From positions 147,626 to 211,625 of the forward strand of contig CAJNOP010000347.1 of NCBI GenBank assembly GCA_905250075.1: DNA of 64,000 nucleotides. The letters run 5' to 3'. The notes under the pieces are model-generated. The model saw nothing but the letters and a program-made list of their open reading frames with translations. It made no database searches and was not told the DNA's origin. Both the position numbers and the translations under genes were made by a program. Shown one piece after another: positions 1-10,897 of this stretch (positions are counted from its first letter, which is position 1; every line of letters starts with the position of its first letter). Source of the DNA: Rotaria sp. Silwood1 (taxonomy: Eukaryota > Rotifera > Eurotatoria > Philodinida > Philodinidae).

Positions 1-397
1 TACATAATCCTTATTATACATGTTCTACTTCTCAGTCAGGATGATAAACAAAAAGAATATGGCATGTCAAAAGGCGAACAATGAGGAAGTTTGTAATGTT
101 GATCAAAGCTCTTGTATTGATTGGTGGGTTTCTTGAAGAAAATGCACTTGTTGTTCCACAAACTTTAAATGAGTGTTCTCATCAAACGATGATTCTTGCT
201 CACAACGCCCAAAAGTTGCTGTAGGAACTTGTTGGCGTTATTTCGTCATCGTTTTTAGTTACGCTACAAACTGCACTTATGTTTTTAGATTAAATTCTAT
301 AGTCTACTAAATTTAGAATGTGCAAGAAGAGTGTTTTTATCGATCTTAGGTTAATGAATGTCGATGAAGGCTTAAGAGTTCTTTGATTGCTTGCTTG
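1..397. other. Intergenic, nothing recognised
   Basis: AT-rich sequence downstream of the minus-strand peptidase gene. I see no open frame of substance, no repeat and no RNA gene. Confidence 0.5.
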
Positions 398-2296
398 TTA
401 CATTTCAAAAAGTATCGATAAGAATATATTTAGTCCCATGATAAGAATCGGATTCGCTTCGCTCCAATATGAGTCTGAGTGGCAATCTGCATGAGCCAAC
501 ATTGCAACTGTGGCAATGGCATATTGAGAGACTGTTTGTCCATATTCAAAATCAATTAAATTCACTGTATCTAAAGTATCATGATATCCATCACGTTCGA
601 AATTTTCATGATAATTTATGTGTTCATTGAAGAGCAGACAAGTAAAACCATATTCAACAAACCTGACACCGTCAGTATTGTACAAATACGCAAAGGGATC
701 ACTCCATCGACGTAGTACTGGCTGTAAATTCTGCAAGATTAAATCGTTCTTGATTCGTGGATAAACATAATTAAGAGCTAATTCAGCCATGAGTAATGAT
801 TTAGTTGTATCTCCTGCGTTAACTTGAACAATAGGATCACTTCGATGGACACGATGACCTATCATATCAACAATGACGGCCGTATGAATCGGTTGCTTTT
901 TTATAAATAATTGCTGTAGGAAATGGCTGATACCCAAACTAGCCGCGGGATATTCTTCACCTGTCATATGCACTAACCATATGTCACGGCACGCTTTTTC
1001 TTGCGTTTTTTTCAGTATCGAAGCTGATTGCAGTAAAGCAAGCATACCACTAACATTATCATCAGCACCTGGTGTTGACTGTCGTTTGCCCGTATCGGCG
1101 AATGTATCTCCTTCAAATGCAGTGTCGATGTGATCGATAAAAAGTACAGGTTCATGACACGTGTAAGATCCGTTAGCTGGTATGTAAGCAATAAGATTTG
1201 CTTGTGTAATATTTCGCCAGTGAAAAATCTGTTTTTCCGTCCGAATATCCAGTTTGTTGTATCGTTCAATGAGATAAGCGATCAAATCTAATAATTGATT
1301 ATTGGTTTGTATAGAAGATTTACGACTCAGATAGATTTGTGTTGTATTTTCGTACTCAAGTGGATATATACCACTTAATCGATACATATCCGATCTCCAC
1401 TGGTTTGCAAATGCTTTTGGCCATTGAAGTTCGTTATACCAAGCATCTGAAACCGGCTTTGTTTTTGATATGTCATTCGATGATGGAGATGGAATAGTAT
1501 ACCAAGAAATATTCGATGGCCAATGGAAACTATTGTTTTGTGTAATGTTGATAAACATTGTGTACGGTTTTCCATTGACACGAAATGGTTGTGGCAAGAC
1601 AACACAGATGTTGTGATGTAGCTCCGGTTCAACTTCATTCAGTTTTTCAGGTGATAACCATCCCGAATAGATTGTCGTTGTTTGTGTTTGATTCAGAGAA
1701 TCTGTATAATCTGCAGATGTCCATAGACAATCACCGAATACGGGTTTCATGTATAATGATGATAATAATAAAATATCGGTAAATATTTCAAAATGATGAT
1801 CTGGATTTGATGTTATGAATAATTGAGGTAGATATGGTTCTGGATACTCAGATTCACTTAATGGAGAATCGAATGAAGATGAGAATTTGATCGACGAAGA
1901 ATTCAACCAAACCCAGTTAGAGTCATTACAAAATATTCTAGCGTAAACCCATGTATAAAATCCAAATGCACCAAGAGTCGGCCATAATTCAATCATGGTG
2001 ATATTCATTGATTTATGATGATTTATAATCGTTTGCAATTGGCTCTCACCAGCAGACTTCAGTGACTGAGGAATGTAAATTCTATTGGATGCCATCAAAT
2101 CACAATTCACATCGGTTATATTGAATTCTAAATTAACAGGCTTACAACCAGTATACAAAGGAATATGTTGATCATCGCCTGAGATGAATGGCTGTAGATA
2201 ATGAGTTTGAGTTGGAACGTACGAAGATAACGGGACTATACAAAAGACATTATTTTGCTTTAATAATAGGAAAAATAAGATCGTGCTTCGTAGCAT
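398..2296 (-). CDS. Secreted M28-family zinc metallopeptidase
   Basis: One uninterrupted 632-residue frame. The N-terminus (about residues 4-20) is hydrophobic and looks like a signal peptide. Many N-x-S/T sites fit an extracellular protein. The C-terminal half carries the M28 (aminopeptidase/carboxypeptidase-like) zinc-site order: H389 in DHIDT, D413 in GADDN, the catalytic/ligand pair E447-E448 in TGEEY, D477 in DMIGH and H572 in GYHDTLD. All five expected ligand positions are present, so activity is plausible: removal of N-terminal or C-terminal residues from peptides using two zinc ions. The last 18 residues are hydrophobic and could be a GPI-attachment signal or a membrane anchor. No intron is apparent, which is unusual for such a long metazoan gene. 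The N-terminal 350 residues are not recognised. The substrate cannot be deduced. Confidence 0.85.
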   Translation of the reverse strand: MLRSTILFFLLLKQNNVFCIVPLSSYVPTQTHYLQPFISGDDQHIPLYTGCKPVNLEFNITDVNCDLMASNRIYIPQSLKSAGESQLQTIINHHKSMNITMIELWPTLGAFGFYTWVYARIFCNDSNWVWLNSSSIKFSSSFDSPLSESEYPEPYLPQLFITSNPDHHFEIFTDILLLSSLYMKPVFGDCLWTSADYTDSLNQTQTTTIYSGWLSPEKLNEVEPELHHNICVVLPQPFRVNGKPYTMFINITQNNSFHWPSNISWYTIPSPSSNDISKTKPVSDAWYNELQWPKAFANQWRSDMYRLSGIYPLEYENTTQIYLSRKSSIQTNNQLLDLIAYLIERYNKLDIRTEKQIFHWRNITQANLIAYIPANGSYTCHEPVLFIDHIDTAFEGDTFADTGKRQSTPGADDNVSGMLALLQSASILKKTQEKACRDIWLVHMTGEEYPAASLGISHFLQQLFIKKQPIHTAVIVDMIGHRVHRSDPIVQVNAGDTTKSLLMAELALNYVYPRIKNDLILQNLQPVLRRWSDPFAYLYNTDGVRFVEYGFTCLLFNEHINYHENFERDGYHDTLDTVNLIDFEYGQTVSQYAIATVAMLAHADCHSDSYWSEANPILIMGLNIFLSILFEM

Positions 2297-2674
2297 GATT
2301 TTTAACTATGGCAATTTTTTATTTCGTTGGAAGTTGTTCTGCACTTACTCACCTATCACAAAAAGTAAATGCTCGACTATAGTCAAGATAAATGGACTTT
2401 TGACAAATATTAGCGATAACGTTGGTTATAGTATATGCAGAACTAATCTTCTTATATATATATACAGTACGATATTATCTATGCCATAAATCATACTACA
2501 TATTGACTTTATGGTTAGCTGACAAATAGAAACGGAGCATAAGTGCATTAAAAGTCTCAAACATCCAATGGAAGTATATCGCTGTTCTGCTGAATCCTTT
2601 TTTGTTCTAGAGTCAAATAAAATGCATGAAAAAAGAATGTTTTTATGCTCAATAAAATGTCCATAACGCCAACA
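2297..2674. other. Intergenic, upstream of peptidase
   Basis: Presumed 5' flank of the minus-strand peptidase gene. It contains a short TATATA run near 2455-2464 but nothing that can be firmly called a promoter. Confidence 0.35.
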
Positions 2675-4082
2675 GTGTCCCAGGATTGAGGTTTGGAAAT
2701 TCTCCCAATTCCTAAAAACACCAGCTAAAAGTGACATATCCCTCGAGGAACTGAGAACTGACCCTCAACCACTTCACGAAACCTCCTCAATCTCATCGAT
2801 TCCTTCTCGTGAATAAATTACAATTCATTGCAACGACAGTTCCCAAACCACGATACCTTCTAATTTCCTCATTTCCTCCCGTGGGAATCGACCACCAACA
2901 ATTCCTCAGATAAGGAATCAAGGAAATAACTAGAACTAACCGTCAATATTGATCGGAAGAACTGACACCAACATTAGCCATCATCATTCAAATTCCATAA
3001 GAACGACCCAGAAAACAACAATTACCACACAAATGCGAGGATACGCTGAGGAACTAAGGAATTGTGACAGTTCTGCTGATAGTTCCTAGAAATTGGGGTG
3101 GATATCTAGAAGGTTTCTAGGTATCCACCTTAGTTCCTAGGAACTGTCAGCAGAACTGTCATAATTCCTCAGTTCCCCGGCTTTTTTCTGTCTCCGGTAT
3201 AATTTTAGTATCTAATGAATAGTACATCATTTCCTCATTTCCCAGGAACTGTCAGCAGAAGTTAAATCTCTCCCTAGTCTGTATTGTGCCGTAAATGAAT
3301 CAAGAAAGCCTACCGAGAAGTATAGAGTTTATATCAGAAAAAGTCAAAAGCCTCATTTCTCCTCATTCTCTTGACATAGCCCCCACAGTTCTGCCCAGTT
3401 CTAAATGACAATTCCTTGGTTGAAATTTCGGTGATCAATGTCCCAGGAAAAATAAAGAATTATCCCTATTAGCAAAACAGTATACGACTGAGCTAATCAA
3501 TCCTCCTTGAAGCAATAGGAACTTAGGATAGGTTCCTTCTAGGTATCTATCTCAGTTCCTCGGAGAATTGAGGTAATGACGTAGCACTTTTTAGATACTA
3601 AAATTATACCGGATATAGAAATAAGTCAGGAAACTGAGCAATTGTGACAGTTCTGCTGACAGTTACTAGGAACAATCAGCAGAACTGTCACAATTCCTTC
3701 GTTCCTCAGCGTATCCTCGTATTTGTGTGGTAATTGTTGTTGTCTGGGACCTTCTTATGGGATTTGAATGATGATGGCTAATGTTGGTGGCAATTCTCCC
3801 GATCAGTATTGACGGTTAGTTCTAGTTATTTCCTCGATTCCTTATATGAGGAATTGTCGGTGGTCGATTCCCACGGAATGAAATGAGGAAATGAAAAGGT
3901 ATCGTGATTTGGGAACTGTCGTTGCAATGAATTGTGATTTATTCATGAGAAGGAATTGAGGAGGAACCGAGGAGGTTTCGTGAAGTGGTTGAGGGCCAGT
4001 TCTCAGTTCCTCGAGGAATATGTCACTTTTAGCTGGTATTTTTATGAATTGAGAGAATTTCCAAAACTCAGTCCTTGGACAC
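2675..4082. mobile_element. Foldback/MITE-like element with 0.5-kb inverted arms
   Basis: The left arm (about 2675-3250) reads as the reverse complement of the right arm (about 3558-4082) with scattered mismatches. Matching landmarks include the outer GTGTCCcAGGa, the AGCTAAAAGTGACATAT block, the ACCACTTCACGAAACCTCCT block and the inner ATAATTTTAGTATCTA block. Each arm contains a smaller hairpin built from GTGACAGTTCTGCTGA and its complement (about 3051-3176 and 3629-3715). The central spacer is about 300 bp and has no protein-coding frame. No transposase is present, so the element is non-autonomous. A target-site duplication could not be seen. Confidence 0.8.
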
Positions 4083-6160
4083 CTCTCAGTAAATGACACA
4101 TTTATTAATTGGGAAAGATTCAATTTCAGATTCTTATAGTACATTTTCTTCGAAAGCCATCTCTTTAGATACTTCAAATAGAACAAAAATTAAAAAATAA
4201 CATACTAGCATAATCTGATAGACGATTCATATGAGATTTAAGAATTGAAGGTGAATGAAAGCGAAGATGAAAACAACTTCATACATTCACCCGCATACCG
4301 TATATTAGAGTATGACAGTTTTCAAAAATGCCTAAGGTCGGAACTGAAACTAGGTTTAGTTCCAAGTTTCCAATAATAGAAGTGAAAAACCAGTTCTGAT
4401 TTCGATTCCTAAAAAGTATACTTGCCACCGTTAATCTAGTTATTATATAGGAAATAGTTAATATTTGTTCACTAGAAATGTCTTTAAACTCACAATGAAG
4501 ATGTTGTCAATTAAACAAATGTGTCACTCACATCAAAGTTTTCAATTAGACATCAAATGTTTTCGTTCTTCAACCAAGAAAGATTTATTTTAATGCATAT
4601 GCAAAAAGCATCAAAGAAACAAACTACAACAGTAAAGTTGTTTTTCAACTCTTTTCTAGAGACAAGTAAATAAGTAATTTTTTTTTCTTCTTATGAAGAT
4701 TTTCATTCAGTGCAACAAACAAATGAAAAATTTATTTGTATCAAATTCATACAAAGATGACGTTATATAGAAGACTCTATGACTTAAAGTCAGAGTCAAT
4801 ATCTATGAATTGAATTTATCTTATGCGTGTTAAATTTTAGTGATTGTTCAGTTCTTCCGTTGAATGCTACAATTCAAAGAATAGTACTATGATACGCTGA
4901 ACTCTAACGAAATAGCAAATTTTTAATAGTCAGATGATAAAAACTACATATGTTCTCTGGGTATTGTTTTGATTGTATCTTTCTATGCCCTTGATTAATT
5001 TTTATCAATGATTCAAATTTTAAACAGGTAGTATGAATAAAACGCTCTGCCTTTTTCTACCAATATAATTAAGTTATTCCTGTCAAGATTATGGTTTATA
5101 TCAACAAATTGGAACTTCAAAGATTTATCATCATTTGAATTCTTAGTTTTAGAAAAATTACTGTTTATGATGATATACTAACATGCAATCAGACTCTTCT
5201 CCTAATTACCTTTCATTGCATTATTTTTTCCATTGATCTGCATGCGGACTGATTGATTTACACCTGTAATTTCAGGTAACTATAATAGATGAAAAGTGGT
5301 AGAGGAAATTTTTGAGAGTAGCTCCTGTGAAATCACTTGTCTTTTAGTTCAATACTATCTTATCAAAAACATTGACAGGATTATTGCAGAGAAAATATAG
5401 TAATAGACTCAGACCAGTGTATCGCTACTATTTTGCTTGAGTTAAAAATTCTTTCTCAATCGAAAATGATATGTGCTCTGACATTATTATGCAGCAACAG
5501 ATGATTAAAAGATTAGAACGGATTAGCAACATAGATCTTAGTTTGTACCTTTTGTTTTACAAAGATGTATCTTGTGGAATTCATTTCCAACAATAAAAAT
5601 AATCACTTAGACCAGTTTTTTTGATTGAAAAGAATGAACAATACAACGTACAAAGTATTACTCTCTTTTTCTACAATGACCTAAATTCTTCTTCATATAA
5701 TATTTTCTCTTCTCATCAGTCATCGTCTCCTTTTTTTCTTTTTCTTTTTCTTTCTCTGTTCTTTGTCTTTCATATATCCTTTCAGCTGTATTCTTTTCTT
5801 CTCTTTTATTGTAATCTTTTTATTTTTTAATAGCAAATGCCCTACTACACGTGTGCTTTTATTACATGCCTACTGTCTGGTAACATAGAAAGCTATGCAT
5901 GCTTGTCATTTTCATTTTGTATGCCTTTCTACGTATAAAAATAAACCGCGTAGGCACAAAAAACATGACTCTGGTGTATACTACGTTCTTTTTCCTCTCG
6001 CGACGTCCAGGCACAACTGCTATTTCTTTCATTCCTTCTATTCTCTTTTATACATAGAATATAGACTTTTTCTTTCGCAAGAACACAATAGAATTACAAC
6101 ACACCACCGCAAAGCAACAATAAAAAGACATTGATTTTAATTATTTTACATACGTGCATT
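4083..6160. other. AT-rich intergenic region
   Basis: Two kilobases of AT-rich sequence with T-rich runs (for example 5720-5830) that only give low-complexity shadow frames. The last 100-150 bases are presumably the promoter of the acyltransferase gene. I see no RNA gene or clear element. Confidence 0.5.
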
Positions 6161-7534
6161 ATGGCTACTATCATCAAACAAAAGTCTATTACTATCAAAT
6201 GTTCGAATCCATCAACAAACGTTGAATGTATAACATGTATGGCTGTTGAATCAAATGCAAAAGGATTTCTTGTCAATATGATCTGGATCTATTCGAATAC
6301 TGCAAATTTGTCAAAAGATGATTTTATGCCATCCGATCAATTACAAGCTACTCTATCGAATACTCTCAATTATTTTCCTATATTAGCTGGTCGCGCTACA
6401 GAAGATGAGAAAGGCAACGTCACCATTCATTTGACAAATGAAGGTGTTCTCTATACCGAAGCAGAATGTCCGAATCAAAATTTAGATTATTTTATACCAC
6501 GAACATTCCAAGACGAAGGATTTGATTATGAACATATCAATACAAGTGATTTAGCTGTAAGAGTTAAAGCCGGTGGTAGAGAACCTTGCATGTCGATACA
6601 AGTGACGCGTCTGAAGTGTAATAGCGTTATTCTAAGTATATCAGCTTCTCATTGTTTAATGGATGCACATAGCATGTCACATTTCATCAATGCATGGGCT
6701 TCTGGTAAGCCACCACAAATGATGCCGATGTTCGATAAAACTTTCATCTTATATCCTAATGAACAAGAACGACAACAGATAAGTTCTTTGAATAGACCAA
6801 AGGACTGTGTTTTCAATCGAAATATCACTCCATTATCTGGCTCACCATTCACTCAAGTACAACAACAACAACAACGTGTGATTTCCAGAGTTTATTTTTT
6901 CTCTGCCAACGAACTAAATAATATTAAAAAAGAAGCATCAAAAGACATATCAAAACCAGCTGATTACATTAGTACTTACGACGCTCTTTATGCTCATATG
7001 ATTTTAGTGATAGCAGCTGCCACGCAAACTCCATTGACTGATAATATCAAAGTTTTACAATCACTTAACGGTAGATCACGTTTCGTTTCTTGTTGTTCAT
7101 CAGCCGTTCTTAACTACTTTGGTTCATTTCCATTTTGGCTCTATGCTGAAATACCATCAGATCGAGAGCCAACTCTTTCATCATTAGCAGAACTGATTCA
7201 TGAAACGTACTCAAAACAAACAGAACATTCGTTGAGAGAATATAATGCTTATTTAATGAGTGACGATGGTGATATAAATAAAAATCGAGTAGATGCAGAT
7301 ATAATTAATCGTGACTTTCATTGTGCATCATGGCGAAAAGGAAATCTGTTTGATGGTAATTTTGGTAATAGTGGATATCCTATCTACACTGGACCAACCA
7401 ATCACTTGTATCCACAATATTTTCCGATGATGGATTCATATGCAAGAGATGGATCAGTTAATATTGTACTCGGGTTGAGAGAGCAAGATTATGAACGAAT
7501 GATACAACAAAATATGCTACATAAATATCGATAA
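6161..7534 (+). CDS. BAHD-like (HXXXD) acyltransferase
   Basis: A 457-residue single-exon protein, taking the ATG at 6161 because the codons upstream in frame contain no other ATG. It shows the layout of the BAHD/transferase superfamily, acyl-CoA-dependent O- or N-acyltransferases with two chloramphenicol-acetyltransferase-like domains. YFPILAGR lies at residues 71-78. The catalytic HCLMD at residues 164-168 supplies the general-base His and the structural Asp. A degenerate version of the second family motif (DFGWG) appears as NFGNSG near residues 400-405. The length matches the family (about 430-460). BAHD enzymes are typical of plants and fungi, so in an animal-like genome this suggests horizontal acquisition. 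An AATAAA lies at 7592-7597. Acyl acceptor and donor cannot be inferred. Confidence 0.8.
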   Translation: MATIIKQKSITIKCSNPSTNVECITCMAVESNAKGFLVNMIWIYSNTANLSKDDFMPSDQLQATLSNTLNYFPILAGRATEDEKGNVTIHLTNEGVLYTEAECPNQNLDYFIPRTFQDEGFDYEHINTSDLAVRVKAGGREPCMSIQVTRLKCNSVILSISASHCLMDAHSMSHFINAWASGKPPQMMPMFDKTFILYPNEQERQQISSLNRPKDCVFNRNITPLSGSPFTQVQQQQQRVISRVYFFSANELNNIKKEASKDISKPADYISTYDALYAHMILVIAAATQTPLTDNIKVLQSLNGRSRFVSCCSSAVLNYFGSFPFWLYAEIPSDREPTLSSLAELIHETYSKQTEHSLREYNAYLMSDDGDINKNRVDADIINRDFHCASWRKGNLFDGNFGNSGYPIYTGPTNHLYPQYFPMMDSYARDGSVNIVLGLREQDYERMIQQNMLHKYR

Positions 7535-9046
7535 ATTTTTTAAGATCTCGTGTGCTCGATGATTGATTGTCAAATTAAAAATTCATTTAAAAATAAACGA
7601 TTTAATTAGATTCAAAGTCGATATTTCTATGTGGCATAATTACTGGGTAAAGATAAGAAAATACAGCAAGGGTGTGGGTGTGAAGGCTGTGATACTGTGA
7701 ATTTGAGTGTACAGAAGAAACTTAAGTTTATACTCAACCTGGTATCTATTATTGAATCTAGAACTTCAGTCATCCTTGTGCTAAGTTGAGTCTTTTCACG
7801 GTACCTTATACAGAAAGATCTCATCTTAAGTCTGCTTAGAGTTTGAATTAAACGACAGAGATAGTTAACGATATATCTGATATGCAATGAAAATAAAACC
7901 GTATAGAACAATAGTAGAGAAAGAAAAACAAGTATTTAGATGCATAAAAAAGTAAACTGTTTGGATAGATAGTCATATAATCTGAAGAAACTTAGAGATG
8001 TCTCTTTTATTAATTTCAATACTTATTGTAATGTTTTGTCGATATAATAAAAATATGTCAATGAACAAATGAGTAAAAACTTGAAAGTAAAACAAAAAAA
8101 AAGTTTTATATTTCATAATGCTCTCACTAATGTTGTTCTCTGTTGCACAGCACCATTCATTTCATTAAATCTGTTATTCATTCATTCATATTTTTGTCAG
8201 AAACAAGATCAAAAAATATTAAAAAATTCGAATGAAAAATATTTACTTTTTTATTAGTTAGTCTTCTAATGTCTTTTCTTGTTTCCTATTCAGTGAAGTA
8301 CATTCATAATTGATTCACTTTGATTGTATCGTCCATACCCTTTCATAAGCATTTTATATAATTTTAGATTTACAATTGCCAAGATAATCTATCTATCGGT
8401 TGCAAATGAAAGATGATTATTTATACGATGTTGTTATAAATATAGTTAATGAAGCAAAAATATGATAAAATGTTCGAATGAATGATCATTTACGTTTATA
8501 ATATTGTGTATTTTATCCGACTTCGACAACAGTAATAATTTGTTGAATGATTTATACATGTAACATGCAATTAGTTTATTTCTCGCGCTCTAATTTCTAA
8601 GGAAAAAATTTAGAATTCTATGCAGAGCGTATTGTCATAATTATTTCTCACTTTTTGTACAGTACACATGGTAACAATCGGCTGTCACATATTTTCTTTT
8701 TAATTTTTCTTAATGTTATTTCTTTTTTTAGTTACCAAAAAGAAAAGAAATTCATTAGGTTATTTGATTTACCATAGACAGGCAGCTTGTTTGTAAGTTT
8801 TTAACAATGTCAATATTGATTTTTTTTACTTGCATGCCTCGCGAAAAATCGATTACTTTGCACTACATCCTCCAAGAGAGATAGCATAAAGATGTTTGTT
8901 CATTTTTCTCTCGATAACATTGATAAGTATGCGTAAAGTGAAAAGAACTTCATTAACAATGAACAAAACAATCATTCTAAAATAAGAATACAATCGTACG
9001 TAAAAAAAAAATAACACACATTTCACTAGAAAATAAAAATTAGTGA
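7535..9046. other. AT-rich intergenic region
   Basis: After the acyltransferase poly(A) signal the sequence is AT-rich with homopolymer tracts. There is a short TGTGGGTGTG snippet near 7671-7680. No gene, RNA or element is supported. Confidence 0.5.
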
Positions 9047-9935
9047 ATGCCACCAAAATATTCCAAAGCTGTTGGCACAGCACACTATAAACTAGTTAGT
9101 GGAAAGTCTAAATCTTCTGGAAATCATGGAACAAAGGTATCAAAAAAAGTTCTGAAGAAAACATCGAAAAAATGAAAAGTCAAAAAGAAGATTCTTCACA
9201 CACGACAACGTCGGCCTGGTGTAGTTGAAAATTTTATCATTGTTTGGTTAGACTCAAACATTAGTTTATCCGACATAGACTATTGAAATTTGATTAAACA
9301 ACTATGACATATCGTTAATTCTATTAATTCATTCACACTGATTAAACAATGTATTGATTTTCTCAATCAAATCAAAAATGAAAAAGTCTTTATGATTGTA
9401 TCAGGTATTATTGGAGAACAAGTCGTACCTATTATTGAAGATTTACCTTATCTTGATTCAATTTATGTATTTTGTTGCAATAAATCAAAACATAAACTCT
9501 GGGTTTCTAAACATCGAAAAATAAAAGATATTGTTACTGAAATTGAACCACTTTGCGAATTGTTAACAAATGATTTCAAACAATGTGATAACAATTTAAT
9601 GTCAATTAGTATTTTATCTAAAGTGATTGTCCAACACGTGATTTAAATGCTTTATATCCATCATTTATGTATTCAAAATTACTTAAAGAAATCTTTGTGC
9701 AAATCGAAGATGATAATCAAGCTAAAACAGAACTTGTTGAATTTTGTTGTAATCAATGTGAAGATAATCAACATGAGTTAATAATAATTGATGAGTTTAA
9801 GAACACTTATTCTCCTTCATTAGCTCTTTGGTGATATACAAGAGAATGTTTTACTTACACAATGTTGAACAAGGCTCTTCATACTCAAGATATTTCAAAC
9901 AACTTCTACCTCTTTCTTACACCCTATCGATTAGA
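9047..9935 (+). pseudogene. Decayed bdelloid ADP-ribosyltransferase-associated protein, N-terminal part
   Basis: From the ATG at 9047 a single reading frame runs to 9646 but is broken by three in-frame stops (after KKTSKK, after SDIDY and after LIKQL). It then shifts frame near 9630-9640 and continues as RDLNALYPSFMYSKLL, with another in-frame stop just before YTRECF. The order of blocks (VENFIIVWLDSNIS, VFMIVSGIIGEQ, DSIYVFCCNKSKH, YTRECFTYTMLNKAL) matches what I recall of the N-terminal module of bdelloid proteins that carry TPR repeats and an arginine ADP-ribosyltransferase domain. The catalytic domain itself is absent: similarity fades after about 9900. It cannot be functional. Family assignment is from memory, not from a search. 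Confidence 0.6.
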
Positions 9936-10120
9936 TATATTGTCTGTATTCTTTTTCTTGTTTGCAGTGAAAGGTCAAACAAGGACAATTTTAAAGTTGG
10001 AAAAAAAATATATATCCATATATATATTTATATACTTAATTAATAAACTATTAAAATACCACCAAACTATTAATTAATATATAAGTGAATATAAACCGTT
10101 CTATCTGACGACACCATCAC

Positions 10121-10615
10121 CATGCCACCAAAAAGAGGCGGAGGTGTGCGAGGAAGAAAATAAGGTGAACAAGACAATCCAAGGACAGGAACAACAATCA
10201 TCAAATATGAGACAGCAATTTAGAATTGCACCATCGATTGTTGAAGTGGACTCACTCACCGAAGTTAAAATAAACCCCCGGACACATTAGAAGACCCCCA
10301 CCCCTATAGTAGAGATGACCCTCCCTTGAATCAACGAAGAGAAGGATAGATGAGAAGACCCACCCATCTCCTCTGACGATCCCCTTAGAAGCAGGTGAGC
10401 AGGTCCTCTAATCTATCCTTTGGGTTGTTGATTCAAGAGAGGGTTATCTCGACTATAGGGGTGGGAGGTCTTCTAATGTGTCGGAGGGTTTAAGTCATCT
10501 CATCAAAACTCATTTACCAGACACTAGAGTTATGAATATACAAGCAAATCGATCAAATTCGTTTATACTTTATGCAAATGATGTAATCTCATTCAATCAA
10601 TTACTGATTGAACTA
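10121..10615 (+). pseudogene. Short coding remnant split by a MITE (possible LINE ORF1-like)
   Basis: The reading frame starts MPPKRGGGVRGRK and meets a stop. After a frameshift it resumes as FRIAPSIVEVDSLTEV up to 10270. It is then interrupted by the 220-bp inverted-repeat element and continues as HLIKTHLPDTRVMNIQ and NDVISFNQLLIEL to about 10615. The two halves read naturally as one protein segment once the insertion is ignored. The basic N-terminus followed by a small alpha/beta-like segment would suit an RNA-binding ORF1 of a non-LTR retrotransposon, but I do not recognise it with certainty. Confidence 0.4.
10272..10491. mobile_element. 220-bp MITE with about 80-bp terminal inverted repeats
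   Basis: The left end AAACCCCCGGACACATTAG and the right end (complement AAACCCTCCGACACATTAG) are inverted copies. The complementarity continues about 80 bp inward through CCACCCCTATAGT and CTTGAATCAAC blocks. It sits inside the coding remnant. No convincing target duplication is visible, although both borders are AT-rich (TTAAAAT and TTTAAG). Confidence 0.75.
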
Positions 10616-10765
10616 GGGGTGGGAAATTACCGTTCCCAGTTCTCGGGTAACTGGGAACTTTTTCGTTCGCAGTTACCCGATAACGTTAACGGCTCCTTAC
10701 CGTTCCCGGGGGCGCAGGAACGGTCAGGAGAGTGTCTACCGTCATCAGACCCGTAGTCCCCGTCC
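10616..10765. other. GC-rich block with short palindromes
   Basis: A patch markedly richer in G and C than its surroundings, with repeated CCGTTCCC, GGGTAACTGGGAAC and GTTACCCGATAAC motifs that can pair locally. No coding frame is supported. It abuts the 34-bp tandem repeat. Confidence 0.4.
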
Positions 10766-10897
10766 TCAAGTCCTACTCTTGGGGGATACCCTTGGGTCCT
10801 CAAGTCCCACTATTGGGGGTACCCTTGGGTTCTCCAGTCCTACTATTGGGGGTACTCTTGGGTCCTCAGGTCCTACTATTGTGGGGTACCCTTGGGT
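10766..10897. repeat. Tandem repeat, about four 33-34-bp units
   Basis: Four consecutive units of the form TCAAGTCCTACTATTGGGGG followed by TACCCTTGGGTCC, with a few substitutions per unit. The array ends where the telomere-like repeat begins. Confidence 0.85.

Noticed and set aside
3842-4186. 114-residue minus-strand frame
   Set aside because: It lies across the right arm of the foldback element and its mirror (2426-2737) is open for the same reason, so it reflects the inverted repeat rather than a gene.
5621-5830. Phe/Ser-rich 69-residue frame
   Set aside because: Low-complexity T/C-rich sequence without domain features.
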